Shown here piece by piece: positions 36,509 to 45,519 of a stretch of DNA of 64,000 nt. A model generated the notes under the pieces. The model had not been told where the DNA came from. It ran no database searches and was given only the letters and a program-made list of their open reading frames with translations. Source of the DNA: Pseudothauera rhizosphaerae (GTDB lineage: Bacteria; Pseudomonadota; Gammaproteobacteria; Burkholderiales; Rhodocyclaceae); assembly GCF_004801305.1 (NCBI RefSeq), contig NZ_SSOD01000001.1, positions 340,598 to 404,597 on the forward strand, given 5' to 3'. The position numbers and the translations under genes are program-made. Each line of letters starts with the position of its first letter. Position 1 is the first letter of the stretch.

Positions 36509-38965
36509 TTGCCGCGATTCCCATTCGGACTGCATTCGATCCGCATCCGGCTGCTGCTGGCCAGCACGGTGGTGCAGGTGGTGCTGCTGTCGCTGCTGCT
36601 CGCCAACAGCGTGCGGCTGATGGACGAGGCGGCCTCGGCCAGCCTGGACACCCTGGTCACCCAGAACGCGGCCATGCTGCACACCATGGCCGCGGCCTAC
36701 GGCCCGCAGGAGGGCTACGCCGCGCTGCAGGACGTGCTCGGCGAACTGCTCGCCGATGCCGGCGAAGGGCTGGTGTACGTGCGCATCGGCCGGCCGGACG
36801 GCGCGCTGCTGGTCAGTGCCGGCCTGCCCACCATGACCGTGCTGCCGCCGCCCCACCCCGAAACCGGCGGGCGCCTGCAGGGCGGACTGGGCGACGCGCT
36901 GATCCACGTGCGCCGTCCGCTGCTGCTCGACCGCAACGAGGTCGGCTTCCTGCAGTTCGGCGTCTCGGTGTCGGTACTGGCCGCCGCGCGGCGCGCCATC
37001 CTCGAACAGGGCACGGCGATCGCGGTTGCCGAAGTCGTGCTCACCTTCGTGCTGCTGTCACTGATCGGCTATCTGCTCACGCGCAACCTGGGGCGGCTGC
37101 TGGCCGGCAGCCAGGCTCTGGCCGAGGGCCATCTCGACCACCGCCTGAAGGAAGAGGGAAGCGACGAACTCGCCCGTCTGGCGCAACGCTTCAATATCAT
37201 GGCCGAACGCCTGCAGGCGCGCATCGGCGAACTGGAAGACACCGCCGTCCGCCTGCACGCCAGCGAGGAACGCTACGCGCTGGCGATCCGCGGCGCCAAC
37301 GACGGGCTGTGGGACTGGAACATCGCCGCCGGCACCCTGTACCTGTCGCCGCGCTGCTCGGAGATCGCCGGGCTGTCCGCCGGCGAGCTGAAGGTCGCCC
37401 CGGCGGAAGTCTTCGCCCACCTGCATCCGGACGATATCGGCCGCTACCGCGACCAGCTCGTCGAACACCTCAAGGGCGACAGCGCCCAGTTCATGCTGGA
37501 GCACCGCGTCCGCATGCCCGACGACAGCTACCGCTGGGTGCTGATCCGCGGCGTGGCCCAGCGCGACGCCGCGGGGCGGGCCTGCCGCATGGCCGGCTCG
37601 GTGGGCGACGTGCATGTGCGCCGCCAGGCGCAGCAGCGCCTGCTGCACGATGCCCTGCACGACGGGCTGACCGGCCTGCCCAACCGGGCGCTGTTCATCG
37701 AGCACCTGAACAGCGCCCTGGGCCAGCAGCGCCGCAACGACGACTTCCGCTTCGCCGTGCTCACCATCAACCTGGAGCGCTTCCGCCTCATCAACGACAG
37801 CTTCGGCCACGTGGCCGGCGACGAGCTGCTCAGGTCCGTGGCCGACCGCATCGGCCGCCGGCTGCGGGGCGGCGACGTGGCCGCGCGCATCGGCGGCGAC
37901 CAGTTCGCCATCCTCCTCAACGGCGTCGGCAACCGCGCCGAGGCGCCGCGCTTCGCCGCCGCGCTGCGCGAACAGCTCGCCCAGCCGGCCACGGTCGCCG
38001 GCCATGCGGTGTATCCCAAGGCACGCATCGGCGTGGCGCTCTCCGACGACTACGGCGACGATGCCGAGGCCATCCTGCGCGACGCCGACAACGCCCTGCA
38101 CCGCGCGCGGCGCAGCCCGGACGAGGCGGTGACCATCTTCGAGTCCGGCATGCACGCCCAGACCCTGCTCACCCTGCGGCTCGAATCCGGCCTGCGTGCC
38201 GCGCTGCGCGAACGCACCCTCATCGTGCATTACCAGCCCATCGTCAGCCTGGCCGACCGCGGCCTCGCCAGCTTCGAGGCGCTGGTGCGCTGGCCCCACG
38301 CGGACAAGGGCCTGCTCCCCCCGCAGGACTTCGTGCCGCTGGCCGAAACCCTGGACCTGATCCACGAGCTCGGCATGCTGGTGCTGGACCTGGGCTGCGC
38401 CGACATCGTGCGCTGGCAGGCCGCCTGCGGCACCAGCGCGCTGCCGCCGGTGAGCATCAACCTGTCCGCCCGCCAGTTCCTCGTGCCCGACCTGCCGCAG
38501 CAACTGCTGGACACGGTGGCCCGCCACGGCCTGCCGCCGGCGGCGGTGCGCGTGGAAGTCACCGAAAGCGCCCTGGCCGCCGCCGCCGGCCCCGCGCCGG
38601 CCATGCTCGCGGCGCTGCGCCAGGCCGGCATGAAGGTGCTGATCGACGATTTCGGCACCGGCTATTCGGCGCTCAGCTACCTGCACACCATCCCCTGCGA
38701 CGTGATCAAGCTCGACGGCTCCTTCGTGCGCACGCTGGCCGGCGATGCCCGCTTGGGCGCCATCGTCCGCCGCAGCATCGCGCTGGCCCACGACCTGGGC
38801 ATGACCGTGGTCGCCGAATCCATCGAAACCGCGGAACAGGAAGCGTTGCTGCGCACCATGGGCTGCGATTTCGGGCAGGGCTACCTGTACGCCCGCCCCC
38901 TCGACGCCGACGCCGTGGCCCGCCTGCTGGCCAGCGCCCCGCACACCAAGGAACTCATCCGATGA
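36509..38965 (+). CDS. Membrane HAMP-PAS-GGDEF-EAL cyclic-di-GMP phosphodiesterase
   Basis: The frame gives about 818 residues. It has a membrane helix at the N-terminus (LLLASTVVQVVLLSLLLANS), a periplasmic sensor region, a second helix (VVLTFVLLSLIGYLL), HAMP, PAS, a GGDEF domain and an EAL domain. The GGDEF site reads GGDQF, so cyclase activity is probably lost. The EAL domain has FEALVRW, NLSARQF and DDFGTGYSAL and looks active. The start is uncertain: TTG at 36509 is the only reasonable codon upstream of the first helix. It overlaps the porin gene (ATGA). Confidence 0.85.
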   Translation: MPRFPFGLHSIRIRLLLASTVVQVVLLSLLLANSVRLMDEAASASLDTLVTQNAAMLHTMAAAYGPQEGYAALQDVLGELLADAGEGLVYVRIGRPDGALLVSAGLPTMTVLPPPHPETGGRLQGGLGDALIHVRRPLLLDRNEVGFLQFGVSVSVLAAARRAILEQGTAIAVAEVVLTFVLLSLIGYLLTRNLGRLLAGSQALAEGHLDHRLKEEGSDELARLAQRFNIMAERLQARIGELEDTAVRLHASEERYALAIRGANDGLWDWNIAAGTLYLSPRCSEIAGLSAGELKVAPAEVFAHLHPDDIGRYRDQLVEHLKGDSAQFMLEHRVRMPDDSYRWVLIRGVAQRDAAGRACRMAGSVGDVHVRRQAQQRLLHDALHDGLTGLPNRALFIEHLNSALGQQRRNDDFRFAVLTINLERFRLINDSFGHVAGDELLRSVADRIGRRLRGGDVAARIGGDQFAILLNGVGNRAEAPRFAAALREQLAQPATVAGHAVYPKARIGVALSDDYGDDAEAILRDADNALHRARRSPDEAVTIFESGMHAQTLLTLRLESGLRAALRERTLIVHYQPIVSLADRGLASFEALVRWPHADKGLLPPQDFVPLAETLDLIHELGMLVLDLGCADIVRWQAACGTSALPPVSINLSARQFLVPDLPQQLLDTVARHGLPPAAVRVEVTESALAAAAGPAPAMLAALRQAGMKVLIDDFGTGYSALSYLHTIPCDVIKLDGSFVRTLAGDARLGAIVRRSIALAHDLGMTVVAESIETAEQEALLRTMGCDFGQGYLYARPLDADAVARLLASAPHTKELIR

Positions 38966-40173
38966 AAGCCCGCCCGCACCTGGCGGCCTGCCTGGTGGCG
39001 GCGCTGGGTGCCGTCCTGCCCGCGCAACTGCGCGCCGAGGCACCCGATTTCCACCTCTCGGGCTTCGCCACGGTGGGCGCCCTCGTCACCGACCGCAGCG
39101 ACGTGTGGGCCTACCGCTCGGGCTTCAACAAGCCGGGCAGGAACCGCCTCGACTTCGGCACCGACACGCTGGTCGGCGTGCAGGGCAGCCTGCGCGTCGG
39201 CCAGGCCAGCGACTTCACCGTGCAGGCCGTAAGCAGCGAGACGCCGCACGGCGACTACGACCCGCGCATCGCCTGGGCGTTCTGGCGCTACAACGTGAAC
39301 GCCGCGCTCACGCTGCGCGCCGGCCGCCTGCGCGCCCCCTTCTTCATGCTGTCGGATTCCCTCAACGTCAATTACGCCTACCCCTGGGTCCGGCCGCCGC
39401 AGGAGGTGTACGGCCTCAACCCGTTCAGCGAGATCGACGGCGCCGACCTGCTGCTGCGCGTACCGGCCGGTGCGCTGGAGCTGGAACTGAAGCCCTATTT
39501 CGGCAACGGCCGCATCGACCTGGCGGACGACAGCCGCGCCACCCTGCGCGACGTGCGCGGGATCAACGTCGCCCTCTCCGGCGTGCACTTGAGCGCCCAC
39601 CTCTCCCACGGCGAAGGCCGGCTGCACGTGAAATGGGGAGACGACGGCTACCGCGCGGTGGCCGCCGGCCTGACGCAGGCGGGCGGCGCGCTGGCCGGCG
39701 TGCCGGCGCAACTGGCCGGCGACGAGGGCCGCGCCCGCTTCAGCTCCGCCGGCCTGCAGTGGGACGACGGCCGCCACCTGGTGATCGCCGAGGCGGTGCA
39801 ACGGCGCGTCAACCGCTACGTGAACAGCGCTCAGGCCTGGCAGCTCACGGTGGGGCAGCGCAGCGGCAGCTTTACCCATTTCCTGACCCTCGCCCGCCAG
39901 CGCCAGGACCGCCCCGTGGCACGCGCCGACATCGCCGATCCGGCGCTAGCCGCCGGCTTCGCCGCCTTCCTCGCCTCCCGCAACGAAGCCCAGCGCAGCG
40001 TCACCGTGGGCACGCGCTGGGACTTCGCGCGCAACGCCGCCTTCAAGGCGCAGCTCTCCCGCGCGCGCATCGACCGCGACGCCTGGGGCAGCTTCTTTCC
40101 GGGCGACCCGCGGCAGCCGCCCGGCGGACACAGGGTGCACGTGCTGAGCCTGTCCCTGGACGTGGTGTTCTGA
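38962..40173 (+). CDS. Outer-membrane porin-like protein
   Basis: This 403-residue protein has a signal peptide (ends AQLRAEAP). The mature protein has alternating hydrophobic and polar segments typical of a beta-barrel, and it ends in Phe (SLDVVF), as barrel proteins do. HLSGFATVGALVTDRSD at the mature N-terminus resembles proteobacterial porins of the phosphate/organic anion type. It lies between a membrane EAL protein and a small periplasmic protein, all overlapping or within 10 bases, so the three form one operon. Confidence 0.82.
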   Translation: MKARPHLAACLVAALGAVLPAQLRAEAPDFHLSGFATVGALVTDRSDVWAYRSGFNKPGRNRLDFGTDTLVGVQGSLRVGQASDFTVQAVSSETPHGDYDPRIAWAFWRYNVNAALTLRAGRLRAPFFMLSDSLNVNYAYPWVRPPQEVYGLNPFSEIDGADLLLRVPAGALELELKPYFGNGRIDLADDSRATLRDVRGINVALSGVHLSAHLSHGEGRLHVKWGDDGYRAVAAGLTQAGGALAGVPAQLAGDEGRARFSSAGLQWDDGRHLVIAEAVQRRVNRYVNSAQAWQLTVGQRSGSFTHFLTLARQRQDRPVARADIADPALAAGFAAFLASRNEAQRSVTVGTRWDFARNAAFKAQLSRARIDRDAWGSFFPGDPRQPPGGHRVHVLSLSLDVVF

Positions 40174-40181
40174 ACCCCGCC

Positions 40182-40598
40182 ATGGTCCGCGCCCTCCTCG
40201 CCGCACTCGCCGGACTGTTGCTGTGCGCGGCCGCGCATGCCGAGTTCGTGCTCGTCGGCCACCCCGACGGTCCGCTCGACAGCCTGAGCCGCGAGCAGGC
40301 CGATCAGCTCTACATGGGCCGCCGCAACACCCTGCCCGACGGCACGCCGGTACAGCTCATCGACCTGCCCGCCGGCCCGGCGCGGGACCGCTTCTACCTG
40401 CTGCTGACCGGCAAGAATCCGGCGCAAGTGCGCGCCTGGTGGTCGCGCCAGGTGTTCTCCGGGCGCGCCCTGCCGCCGCGCGAAGCAGCCGACGCCGATG
40501 AAGTGCGGCGCCGGGTGGCGGACGTTCCGGCCGCCATCGGCTATCTGCCCGCCGACGAGGCGGCCGACGGGCTGAAGATCCTTCTGCGCCTGCCCTGA
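40182..40598 (+). CDS. Small periplasmic phosphate-binding-like protein
   Basis: This 138-residue protein has a signal peptide (ends CAAAHAEF). The mature part resembles a short PBP-like/PstS-type domain: LSREQADQLYMGRRNTLPDG, RDRFYLLLTGKNPAQVRAWW and AAIGYLPAD. Such truncated domains often accompany GGDEF/EAL sensors and porins. It may feed a periplasmic signal to the membrane EAL protein encoded upstream; this is inference. A C-rich repeat follows. Confidence 0.8.
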   Translation: MVRALLAALAGLLLCAAAHAEFVLVGHPDGPLDSLSREQADQLYMGRRNTLPDGTPVQLIDLPAGPARDRFYLLLTGKNPAQVRAWWSRQVFSGRALPPREAADADEVRRRVADVPAAIGYLPADEAADGLKILLRLP

Positions 40599-40623
40599 AA
40601 CGGGTTGCCTGTTTGCGGGGCGG

Positions 40624-40739
40624 CCCCCTCTCCCCGACCCTCTCCCGCAAGGGGAGAGGGAGAAAACCGTTGTCCGTGCGGACTTCCCGGGCCGGGACTC
40701 CCCTCTCCCCTTGCGGGAGAGGGGCTGGGGGAGAGGGGG
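40624..40739. repeat. C-rich/G-rich intergenic inverted repeat, copy A
   Basis: Left arm 40624-40660 is C-rich (CCCCCTCTCCCCGACCCTCT...) with an internal hairpin GGGGAGAGGG. Right arm 40700-40739 is its inverted form. It sits between convergent genes and may serve as a terminator. The same unit recurs at 55166 and 62319. Confidence 0.85.
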
Positions 40740-40787
40740 CTGCCCGTAGAAACGGAAACGCGGCCAGACCGTCGCGGAACCGCCGGC

Positions 40788-41414
40788 TCAGTTCCGCGCG
40801 GTGAACACCGGCAGCCGCCAGCGGAAGCGGATCGCCCCCAGGCGCACCACGAGCACCGCGGAGGCCGCCGCCAGCGCCGCCCAGCCGGCGGACACGCCCG
40901 CCGCGGCCAGCCCCACCAGCAGCAGCGCCCCCAGCCAGGACGCGGTGGCGTAGAGCTCGCCGGTGAACACCAGCGGCACCTCGTTGCACAGCACGTCGCG
41001 CACGATGCCGCCGAACACGCCGGTGACCACCCCCATCAGGCTCGCCACCAGCCACGGGGCGCCCATCGCCAGCGCGGCCTGGGTGCCGCTCACCGTGAAC
41101 AGCGCCAGCCCCACTGCGTCCGGCAGCAGGAACAGGCGCGGCGGCAGGCGCACCACGCGCACCAGCGCGAAGGTCGCCACCCCGGCGAGCAGGGCCGCGA
41201 CCAGATAGCTCTGGTCGGCGACCCAGAACACCGTGCGGTCGAGCAGCATGTCGCGCAGGCTGCCACCGCCCAGCGCGGCGGCCAGCGCCACCACCACCAT
41301 GCCGAACAGGTCGAAGGGCTTGCGTCCGGCTTCCAGCACGCCGGAGGCGGCATTGACCGCCACGCCGGCCAGGCCGATGCCGTAGATCAGGGGTTCGATG
41401 GACAGGGCAGGCAT
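40788..41414 (-). CDS. TRIC-type channel / UPF0126 membrane protein
   Basis: This 208-residue protein has about seven membrane helices in two related halves. Motifs of the UPF0126/YadS family are GVAVNAASGVLEAGRKPFDLFG with LGGGSLRDMLL, and the repeat GVVTGVFGGIVRDVLCNEVP. The bacterial family is related to TRIC cation channels; some members may carry glycine. It ends near repeat A. Its upstream region is shared with the nitronate monooxygenase gene. Confidence 0.9.
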   Translation of the reverse strand: MPALSIEPLIYGIGLAGVAVNAASGVLEAGRKPFDLFGMVVVALAAALGGGSLRDMLLDRTVFWVADQSYLVAALLAGVATFALVRVVRLPPRLFLLPDAVGLALFTVSGTQAALAMGAPWLVASLMGVVTGVFGGIVRDVLCNEVPLVFTGELYATASWLGALLLVGLAAAGVSAGWAALAAASAVLVVRLGAIRFRWRLPVFTARN

Positions 41415-41460
41415 GGCGCGGGAGCATAGCACCGCGCCGCCGCGGGCGGCCATCGGCACC

Positions 41461-41496
41461 CGGCGCCATTTCAAACGACCGTTTGACCTGGCGCCG
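41461..41496. promoter_or_regulatory. Nested 36-base dyad, probable operator
   Basis: An inner perfect palindrome TCAAACGACCGTTTGA (41471-41486) lies inside outer arms CGGCGCCA and TGGCGCCG, with two-base spacers. It lies between the TRIC-type gene (-) and the nitronate monooxygenase gene (+), 66 bases before the latter start. The inner part has the shape of TetR-family sites with AAAC-N4-GTTT. No cognate regulator is adjacent. Confidence 0.6.
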
Positions 41497-41561
41497 CGGC
41501 GTGCTAGAGTCGGCTCCGACGCGGGCACGACACAGACCCGCAACATCCGAGAGGAGACAGC

Positions 41562-42533
41562 ATGTCCGTTCCCGATACCTTCCGCGGCGCCCTGCGCGTA
41601 CCCGTCATCGCTGCGCCCATGTTCCTGGTGTCCGGCCCCGAACTCGTCATCGCGGCCTGCAAGGCCGGCGTGGCCGGCACCTTCCCCTCCCTCAACGCAC
41701 GCCCGGCCGCCCAGCTCGATGAATGGCTGGGCCGCATCAACGCCGAACTCGAAGCGCACCGCGCCGCCCATCCCGGCGCCCCGGTGGCGCCCTACGGCGT
41801 GAACCTGATCCTGCACGCGAGCAATCCGCGCCTCGCCGAAGACCTGGCGCTGGTGGTCGCCCACCGCGTGCCCTTCGTCATCACCAGCCTGGGCCACCCG
41901 GGCGAAGTCGTGAAGGCGGTGCACGAATACGGCGGCCTGGTGTTCTCCGACATCATCCACGCCTACCACGCGAAGAAGGCCGCCGCCGCGGGCGTGGACG
42001 GCATCATCGCGGTGGCCGGCGGCGCCGGCGGGCACGCCGGCACGCAGAGCCCGTTCAGCCTGGTGCGCGAGATCCGCGAATTCTGGGACGGCGCGCTGGT
42101 GCTGGCGGGCAGCATCTCCGACGGCGCCAGCGTGCGCGCGGCCGAGGTCATGGGCGCGGACTTCGCCTACATGGGCACTCGCTTCATCGCCACGCGCGAG
42201 TCCATGGCGCAGGACGCATACAAGTCCATGCTGGTGGACAGCGGCGCCAGCGACGTGGTGTATACCGACGCCATCTCCGGCACCAACGCCAACTTCCTGT
42301 GGCCCAGCCTGCAGCGCGCCGGCTTCGACCGGGAACAGCTCTCGGTGAACTTCGGCAAAGGGAAGATCCACGCCATCGCCGACGAGGCGCGCGCCTGGCG
42401 CGACGTGTGGAGCGCCGGCCACGGCGTGGCCACCATCCACGACGTGCCGCCGGTGGCGGAGCTGGTGGACCGCCTCGCCGCCGAGTACCGCGCCGCCTGC
42501 GCCCTGCCGGCGAGCCCCGCACTCGGTGGCTGA
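41562..42533 (+). CDS. Nitronate monooxygenase family flavoprotein
   Basis: This 323-residue 2-nitropropane dioxygenase-like TIM-barrel FMN protein has RVPVIAAPMFLVSGPELVIA at the start, GGAGGHAGTQSPF, which holds the catalytic-type His, and GSISDGASVRAAEVMGADFAYMGTRFIAT as the FMN phosphate site. A GAGAGGAG ribosome site precedes the ATG. Real substrates of this subgroup may be propionate-3-nitronate or other small carbonyls. Confidence 0.9.
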   Translation: MSVPDTFRGALRVPVIAAPMFLVSGPELVIAACKAGVAGTFPSLNARPAAQLDEWLGRINAELEAHRAAHPGAPVAPYGVNLILHASNPRLAEDLALVVAHRVPFVITSLGHPGEVVKAVHEYGGLVFSDIIHAYHAKKAAAAGVDGIIAVAGGAGGHAGTQSPFSLVREIREFWDGALVLAGSISDGASVRAAEVMGADFAYMGTRFIATRESMAQDAYKSMLVDSGASDVVYTDAISGTNANFLWPSLQRAGFDREQLSVNFGKGKIHAIADEARAWRDVWSAGHGVATIHDVPPVAELVDRLAAEYRAACALPASPALGG

Positions 42534-42558
42534 AACGGCGCGCGTATGCCACAGCGCG

Positions 42559-42659
42559 TTCCTCCCCCTTCAAGGGGGAGGTCAGGAGGGGGATGGGTTT
42601 CAATACTGCACGCTGATGAACCCATCCCCTCCCCAACCCTCCCCTTGAAGGGGAGGGAG
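42559..42659. repeat. C-rich/G-rich intergenic inverted repeat, second type
   Basis: Left arm begins TTCCTCCCCCTTCAAGGGGG and runs to GGATGGGTTT. The right arm is its inverted counterpart, AACCCATCCCCTCC to GGGGAGGGAGT. Each arm holds a CTTCAAG or CTTGAAG hairpin. It lies between the nitronate monooxygenase and livH genes, both on the plus strand. Confidence 0.82.
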
Positions 42660-42742
42660 TAATCGGGCGGTGGCTCGGCCCGGGCTCGCCACGGGGCACA
42701 TTGCACGGTGGCGCCTGCCGCCATCGGCTATGCTTCGCCCTC

Positions 42743-43621
42743 ATGCTCACCCTGCTCCAGGTTCTCACCAGCGGCATCGCCATCGGCTGCGTCTATGGTC
42801 TGGTGGCGCTGTCCTTCGTGCTGATCTACAAGGCCACCGCCACGGTCAGCTTCATGCAGGGCGAACTGCTGATGCTGGGCGCCTTCGCCGTGCTGGCGCT
42901 CAACGCCGGCGCCGGCGTGCCGATCTGGCTCGCGGTGCCCCTCGGCCTGGCGGCGATGACCGCGCTCGGCGCGGGGCTGGAGCGCACGGTGCTGCGCCGC
43001 GCGCTGGGCCAGCCCCATCTGACCGCGGTGCTGCTCACCTTCGGCGTCGGCCTGGTGCTGCGGGGCGCGGTCACCGCGGTGCCGGCCGCCAGCCATTCCG
43101 TGCACCGCCTGGACCTGCCCTTCGGCGACGCGCCGCTCGCCATCGGCAGCCTGGCGCTGGCCCCGGCGCATCTCGCCGCCATCGCCGCCACGGTGGCCGT
43201 AGCCATCCTGCTGGCCCTGTTCTTCCGCCACACCCGCCTCGGGCTGGCGCTGCGCGCCTGCGCGGAGGACCCGCGCGCGGCCGCCCTGATGGGCGTGCCG
43301 GTGGCGGCCATGCACACCCTGGCCTGGGCGCTCGGCGCGGGGCTGGCGGCCTTCGCCGGGCTGCTGCTCGCGCCGCTCGCCTTCGTCCATCTCAACATGG
43401 GGCTGATCGCGCTCAAGGCCTTCCCGGCCGCCGTGCTGGGCGGCATGACCAGCCTGCCGGGGGCGCTGGCCGCCGGCGTCTTCCTCGGCGTGGCCGAGGC
43501 GCTGGCCGGGCTGGTGCTGCCGGAGGGGGCCAAGGACATGGTGCCCTACGTACTGCTGATGGCGGCCCTGCTGCTCTTCCCCGGCGGCTTCGGCGCGGCC
43601 TTCGCGCGGTGGCGCGGATGA
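42743..43621 (+). CDS. livH: Branched-chain amino-acid-type ABC permease LivH
   Basis: This 292-residue permease has about eight membrane helices. LivH-type motifs are SGIAIGCVYGLVALSFVLIY, ATVSFMQGELLMLGAF and RACAEDPRAAALMGV. AVLGGMTSLPGALAAGVFLG is the usual ATPase-facing region. It overlaps livM by 4 bases. No ATPase (LivG/LivF) follows; the only binding-protein gene in the window is at 53929. The substrate could be amino acids, amides or urea. Confidence 0.92.
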   Translation: MLTLLQVLTSGIAIGCVYGLVALSFVLIYKATATVSFMQGELLMLGAFAVLALNAGAGVPIWLAVPLGLAAMTALGAGLERTVLRRALGQPHLTAVLLTFGVGLVLRGAVTAVPAASHSVHRLDLPFGDAPLAIGSLALAPAHLAAIAATVAVAILLALFFRHTRLGLALRACAEDPRAAALMGVPVAAMHTLAWALGAGLAAFAGLLLAPLAFVHLNMGLIALKAFPAAVLGGMTSLPGALAAGVFLGVAEALAGLVLPEGAKDMVPYVLLMAALLLFPGGFGAAFARWRG

Positions 43622-44586
43622 GGATGGCCTCCGTCCGCCTGCCGCGCCTGCCGGCCATTCCGCGCCGCGCGGCGGCTGCCGCCCTGCTCGCCGCGGCCGC
43701 CGGCATCGTGGCGCTGATGGGCGCCGGCTACGCCCTGGGCCAGCTCGCCTTGGTCGCCACCTTCGCCATCGCCGGCCTGGGGGTGGTGCTGATCGTCGGC
43801 CAGGCCGGGCAGATCACTCTCGGCCAGGGCGCCCTGCTCGCGCTGGGCGCCTACACCGAGGGCCTGCTCGCGCGCCACGGCCTGCCGCCGCCCGTCTCGC
43901 TGCCGGCGGCGGTGGCGGTGGCGGCCGGCGGCGGCTGGCTCGCCAGCCTGCCGGCGCGCCGCCTGGGCGGACTGTACTTCGCCATGAGCACGCTGGCCTT
44001 CGCCCTCATCGTCGAGGAACTGCTGGCGCGCGCGGCCTGGCTCACCGGCGGCGCGGCGGGGCTGACCGTGCCCACGCTCGCCCTCGGCCCTGTCGCGGCC
44101 GGCGGCGCGCCGGCCGAGGCTGCGGTCAGCGTGGCGGCCCTGGCGCTGGCGTGGGCGGCCTGCCGGCGCTGGGTGGATTCGCGCCTGGGGCGCGCCTGGC
44201 ACGCCATCCGCGCCGACGAGGGTGCGGCCGCGGCCAGCGGCATCGATTGCGCCCGCGCCAAGGCGGCGGCCTTCGCCATCGGCGGCGGCCTGTCGGGGCT
44301 CGCCGGCGCGCTGTACGCCCACTGGATCGGCTTCGTGAGTCCCGAGCAGTTCGGCCTCATGCTGTCCTTCGAGCTGCTGGTGCTGGCCTTCATCGGCGGC
44401 GCCCGCCACCTGGCCGGCGCCCTGTGGGGTGCGCTGATCATCGTCGCCATCCCGCAGCTCATCGCCCTGCTGCGCGACCTGCTGCCTTCCCACCTCGCCG
44501 CCACCGCCGGCCTGGAACTGCTGCTCTTCGGCGCGGTGCTGGTGGCGGTGGTGCTGTGGCGCCCGCAGGGGATCGCGGGGCGTTAG
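43618..44586 (+). CDS. livM: Branched-chain amino-acid-type ABC permease LivM
   Basis: This 322-residue permease is the usual partner of LivH. Motifs are VGQAGQITLGQGALLALGAY, GLYFAMSTLAFALIVEEL, RAWHAIRADEGAAAASGID and a C-terminal IGGARHLAGALWGALII. The N-terminus is rich in Arg/Pro before the first helix. The gene ends 8 bases from the end of the convergent LuxR-type gene, so any ATPase genes have been separated from it. Confidence 0.92.
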   Translation: MRMASVRLPRLPAIPRRAAAAALLAAAAGIVALMGAGYALGQLALVATFAIAGLGVVLIVGQAGQITLGQGALLALGAYTEGLLARHGLPPPVSLPAAVAVAAGGGWLASLPARRLGGLYFAMSTLAFALIVEELLARAAWLTGGAAGLTVPTLALGPVAAGGAPAEAAVSVAALALAWAACRRWVDSRLGRAWHAIRADEGAAAASGIDCARAKAAAFAIGGGLSGLAGALYAHWIGFVSPEQFGLMLSFELLVLAFIGGARHLAGALWGALIIVAIPQLIALLRDLLPSHLAATAGLELLLFGAVLVAVVLWRPQGIAGR

Positions 44587-44594
44587 TCAGTAGC

Positions 44595-45374
44595 CTATTT
44601 CCCGAGCCACAGGGCGGCCAGCCCCTGCCGGCCCTTGACGCCCAGTTTCCGGTAGATGCGCGTGGCGTAGGTGTGCACGGTGTTCCCGGAAAGCCCCAGG
44701 GCCTTGCCGATGTCGGCCTCGCCGGCATGGCTCAGCAGGTGTTCGATCAGCTTGCGCTCGGTGGCGGTGAGCGGATTCTCGGCGATGTGCAGGCCGTAGT
44801 GCAGGGCCAGGCGGCGGTGGAACCACTTGAGGGGACGCATGGCGTCGTCGAGCCTTTCCTTGTCCGCAGCGCCGAAGGGCTGCGCGTTCGGCCCCATGCG
44901 CCAGAAGCCGAGCCAGGATTCGATATCCTCGCCGATGGGGTGGGCCAGGTAGAGCACGTCGCGGATTTGCAGCGGGGCGAACATGGTCCTGTAGAACTCG
45001 GACTCCCACCATTCGGGCGGCACGATTTCCCGGTTGGTGGCGATGCGGTAGCGGCCCGCCCCGGCGAGCAGGGTGGTGATGCAGACGTCCACCTGGCCAC
45101 GTTCGACGCGCTCGGTGTGCTGGGTGCGGCGCTTTTCGAGCTGCGGATCGCTGTGCAGGAACTGCGTGGCGGTGCAGCGCCAGCCGTCCACGGGATCGGA
45201 GCCGTCGTGCTTGAGGCGCACACCGTCGAACCACAGGGCCTGCTGGGCGCCGACGAGGCCGGCCAGGAAGCCCAGGGCGTGGTTCAGGGCGGATTCGGTC
45301 CGGTTGATGGGGAAGGCGCTCAGTTCGTCCCAGAACCTGTCGATGCGGGCAAGGGAAATTGTCGATGCAGGCAT
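44595..45374 (-). CDS. LuxR-type transcriptional regulator
   Basis: This 259-residue regulator has a C-terminal LuxR helix-turn-helix, NPLTATERKLIEHLLSHAG through ADIGKALGLSGNTVHTYATRIYRKLGV. The N-terminal 180 residues are an unassigned sensor-like region rich in Trp and Tyr (GFWRMGP, PPEWWESEFYRTMF). It has no receiver signature. On the minus strand it lies downstream of the two autotransporter genes and could regulate them, but there is no direct evidence. Confidence 0.88.
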   Translation of the reverse strand: MPASTISLARIDRFWDELSAFPINRTESALNHALGFLAGLVGAQQALWFDGVRLKHDGSDPVDGWRCTATQFLHSDPQLEKRRTQHTERVERGQVDVCITTLLAGAGRYRIATNREIVPPEWWESEFYRTMFAPLQIRDVLYLAHPIGEDIESWLGFWRMGPNAQPFGAADKERLDDAMRPLKWFHRRLALHYGLHIAENPLTATERKLIEHLLSHAGEADIGKALGLSGNTVHTYATRIYRKLGVKGRQGLAALWLGK

Positions 45375-45519
45375 GGTCGCTCGGTGATGGTGCAGTGCTG
45401 CTCCCTTGGTAACGCGGCCACCGAAATGGTTCGGGCCGGAGGGATCCACGAGTGCATGACCATACAGCAGGCAGGGGCTTTCGGCTAAGGCACCGAAAGG
45501 ACGCGCGGCGACCGGCACC

